In this document: positions 63,401-64,000 of the stretch, one piece after another
Layout: the number at the start of each line of letters is the position of its first letter
Position numbering within the stretch: the stretch's first letter is position 1
Origin: Phycomyces blakesleeanus NRRL 1555(-)
Lineage: Eukaryota; Mucoromycota; Mucoromycetes; Mucorales; Phycomycetaceae
Reading direction: 5' to 3'
NCBI RefSeq assembly: GCF_001638985.1
Contig: NW_017265143.1
Location: 1,438,259 to 1,502,258, forward strand
DNA: 64,000 bases
Notes under the pieces: model-generated
The model's input: only the letters and a program-made list of their open reading frames with translations
What the model was told of the DNA's origin: nothing
The model's database searches: none
Program-made: the position numbers and the translations under genes

Positions 63401-63842
63401 TTGATGCATAGTCACCAGTAACAGAGCCAAGTCTTGCATTGAAGTCACCACAAAGAATGGTATCATGTGTTAAAGGAATGGAAGAGAGTACATGTAGGAC
63501 ATCATGAGTGGGCATATTTGGTGGAAGATATAAGCATACAATTCTGAGTGAGCCAATTTTGACAGCCAGAGCATATTTGGAGGGCATAGGTATTTGAGTG
63601 ACGGCATAAGGACAGTGAGGTGATATGAGAACAGAAACACCCATAGAGCCCCTATAGGTGCCAGCTACAGGAGACCCATACAAGTGAATTTGTGACCATG
63701 ATGTGGGAAGATGTGAGGGAGAGAGAAGCCATGTTTCTGTAATGAAGAGCATATGTAAGGACTGACAGTGTTGAAGGGTATCTTGAATGGCTCTGGGTTG
63801 CAGGCCATTGGCATTCCATAATCCGATATTGAGATTACTCAT
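60489..63842 (-). CDS. LINE B(1) ORF2, intact endonuclease/reverse transcriptase, 1117 aa
   Basis: An open frame from ATG at 63842 to the stop at 60489. Endonuclease motifs are GLWNANGLQPRAI, ITETWLLSPSHL, ILCGDFNARLGS and LGSDHRLLSLSF. The reverse transcriptase has KAPGPDHIRAEMLK, YRPISLTSVLRKLFE, GGFRPRRGALDQALCLHDL, VVAFLDIKAAYDTVDRR, GVLQGSVLSPHLYSIYINS and the active site LLFADDVAIFGS. The C-terminus has WLPGKPKECPCGSDHTSRRH with a Cys/His motif. It is the only uninterrupted ORF2 in the window. A 30-bp tandem duplication (about 62817-62876) repeats ADRRNQCYKK and accounts for the ten extra codons compared with B(2). Whether the duplication harms the enzyme is unknown. ORF2 proteins carry out target-primed reverse transcription. 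Confidence 0.92.
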   Translation of the reverse strand: MSNLNIGLWNANGLQPRAIQDTLQHCQSLHMLFITETWLLSPSHLPTSWSQIHLYGSPVAGTYRGSMGVSVLISPHCPYAVTQIPMPSKYALAVKIGSLRIVCLYLPPNMPTHDVLHVLSSIPLTHDTILCGDFNARLGSVTGDYASNCRGLALCSWIEERSLSVVNADLAPCIPTYISFRNNYEISSIIDLFITNMPLINPSLHIATDLSLGSDHRLLSLSFTYDLQHSTNMPPPLRKTWNLSRLNEPDVHALYAHTFNQNSTSLLSTLQDIVQNPPLTRPNIDAITDEFNLLIYDSLNSSIGHRPSRPNHWKSFWNVALQTAADRRNQCYKKADRRNQCYKKWRLAIGIDKVVWWTKHKHAQAEFRSQVQQAKRQSWHVFCQSMERDFSKATSKIKQLKRRRQPQHTFQHDDGPAVAAATMCDYLATVYSGHILPATRPPAPMTTCNSVPFASDDSPFTSPIVEEFMQFMPNRKAPGPDHIRAEMLKPVKTHASPILTLLFTVCWQWSYVPSLWRQAQVFPIFKKGSPTDPANYRPISLTSVLRKLFEMCIAPQLHKYSPPLDVAQGGFRPRRGALDQALCLHDLMKAYYHRHKHYPVVAFLDIKAAYDTVDRRIIWHALQKRCTPPALLGLLVNMFDNVSICVLLGNFSSHSFSPATGVLQGSVLSPHLYSIYINSLPPLLRTVAHSQTTTHVPSPSPTSLDAYNALLAPSGVDGFGHIHFSTPINSLLFADDVAIFGSLSDVQAMLDLAADHSLTLGYRWSPTKCEVIYPKTRASSPVSLLLYGQVLPATDLFIYLGVPFANKGISSKSIATHRRSGTLATMATLNSVGACRSGFSLLLSSRLYKTFVRPKFEYGLAISTLLKQDIKVLESIQDKCLRMIVGGHATSSTIVLKHICNLPSMKFRADALMAKFCIRSRFLPAQCLLSLLHHHHTVYSSLVSLGKTHLLSNLPPTLKLRSPSAVKNHFESIREAGFAIFLQSNTQVLIQACRPVLGVDPILFLPASRVERSRLIRWRMGWLPGKPKECPCGSDHTSRRHLLDCPLVPMALFEQLPQPDQDQIHRIDFAITSLPLSSQEPRPAYWIPLLTILWHIDVICNPDGDYSHETEHGALWI

Positions 63843-64000
63843 TCAGACATAGTGACTGATGAGCTGCGCTGACGTTTGAACAAAGACCCGCCAGTAGCAT
63901 TGGTAAGAGTAGTACGTGTTGGTATTTCATCTTCACTGATCCACCCTTCCTCACAAAAGAAGTGACCAACTGGGATAGCAACGTGTGGGCGCAAGAACTG
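63839..64000 (-). CDS. LINE B(1) ORF1, C-terminal end (runs off the window)
   Basis: Encodes the last 53 residues, with HVAIPVGHFFCEEGWISEDE and the C-terminus VTMSE at a TGA overlapping the ORF2 ATG as ATGA. It corresponds to 36121-36282 of LINE B(2). The rest lies beyond base 64000. Confidence 0.85.
   Translation of the reverse strand, partial: QFLRPHVAIPVGHFFCEEGWISEDEIPTRTTLTNATGGSLFKRQRSSSVTMSE

Noticed and set aside
1..64000. CRISPR arrays, rRNA genes and bacterial-type operons
   Set aside because: No regularly spaced direct repeats of CRISPR type, no rRNA sequence and no Shine-Dalgarno-led gene clusters were seen. The introns show eukaryotic nuclear DNA.

Overview
This is nuclear DNA from a filamentous fungus, most likely an early-diverging one (Mucoromycota, Mucorales-like). 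The reasons are high AT content, many introns of about 50-65 nt with GTAAG/TAG borders, orthologues of conserved eukaryotic genes, and a LINE-rich transposon load. The genus assignment is an inference from general features; no database search was possible.

Region 1 (1-11.2 kb) is the ordinary genic part. It holds a nine-exon CDK10-type kinase (848-2502), a convergent C2H2 zinc-finger gene with an Ies4-like N-terminal motif (2542-3602), a decayed Fanzor-type (TnpB-related) nuclease gene (4158-5049), an Alr4036-type FMN-binding oxidase gene (6146-7157) and a sixteen-exon Mediator subunit 16 gene (7396-11155). For all four intact genes the splice junctions I chose give coding lengths divisible by three.

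Region 2 (11.9-26.1 kb) is old transposon debris. It contains two TA-flanked MITEs (11957-12443, 18971-19412) with the same terminal bases, a broken autonomous Helitron (12824-17611), an array of about 105-bp units that each look like a micro-exon plus an intron (18060-18910), an orphan terminal exon, and two decayed CACTA/EnSpm-like transposase copies with a fragment of their second gene (19.9-26.1 kb).

Region 3 (26.1-30.2 kb) is gene-empty and very AT-rich, with extreme low complexity near 29.7-30.1 kb.

Region 4 (30.2-64 kb) is a head-to-tail array of LINE1-like elements, all on the minus strand. Read from right to left it runs B(1), A(1), B(2), A(2), where A and B are two subfamilies. Every junction carries the same roughly 85-bp sequence, which begins on the plus strand with GGGGATGTAGCTCAG, identical to the 5' end of common eukaryotic tRNA-Ala. 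Four younger elements interrupt the array. A chromodomain Ty3-type LTR retrotransposon with apparently identical LTRs sits in A(1) ORF2 (52441-58587). A CACTA element sits in the A(1)/B(2) junction (41726-49307). A second DNA transposon with a 1002-aa transposase sits in B(2) ORF1 (36768-41142). A possible LTR truncates A(2) (30247-30875). Removing the first three in thought gives continuous LINE sequence, which fixes their ends and duplicated target sites.

The LINE array beside an AT-rich gene desert resembles the pericentric regions described for Mucor (Grem-LINE1 elements around CENP-A-less centromeres). That is an inference to be tested, not a call.
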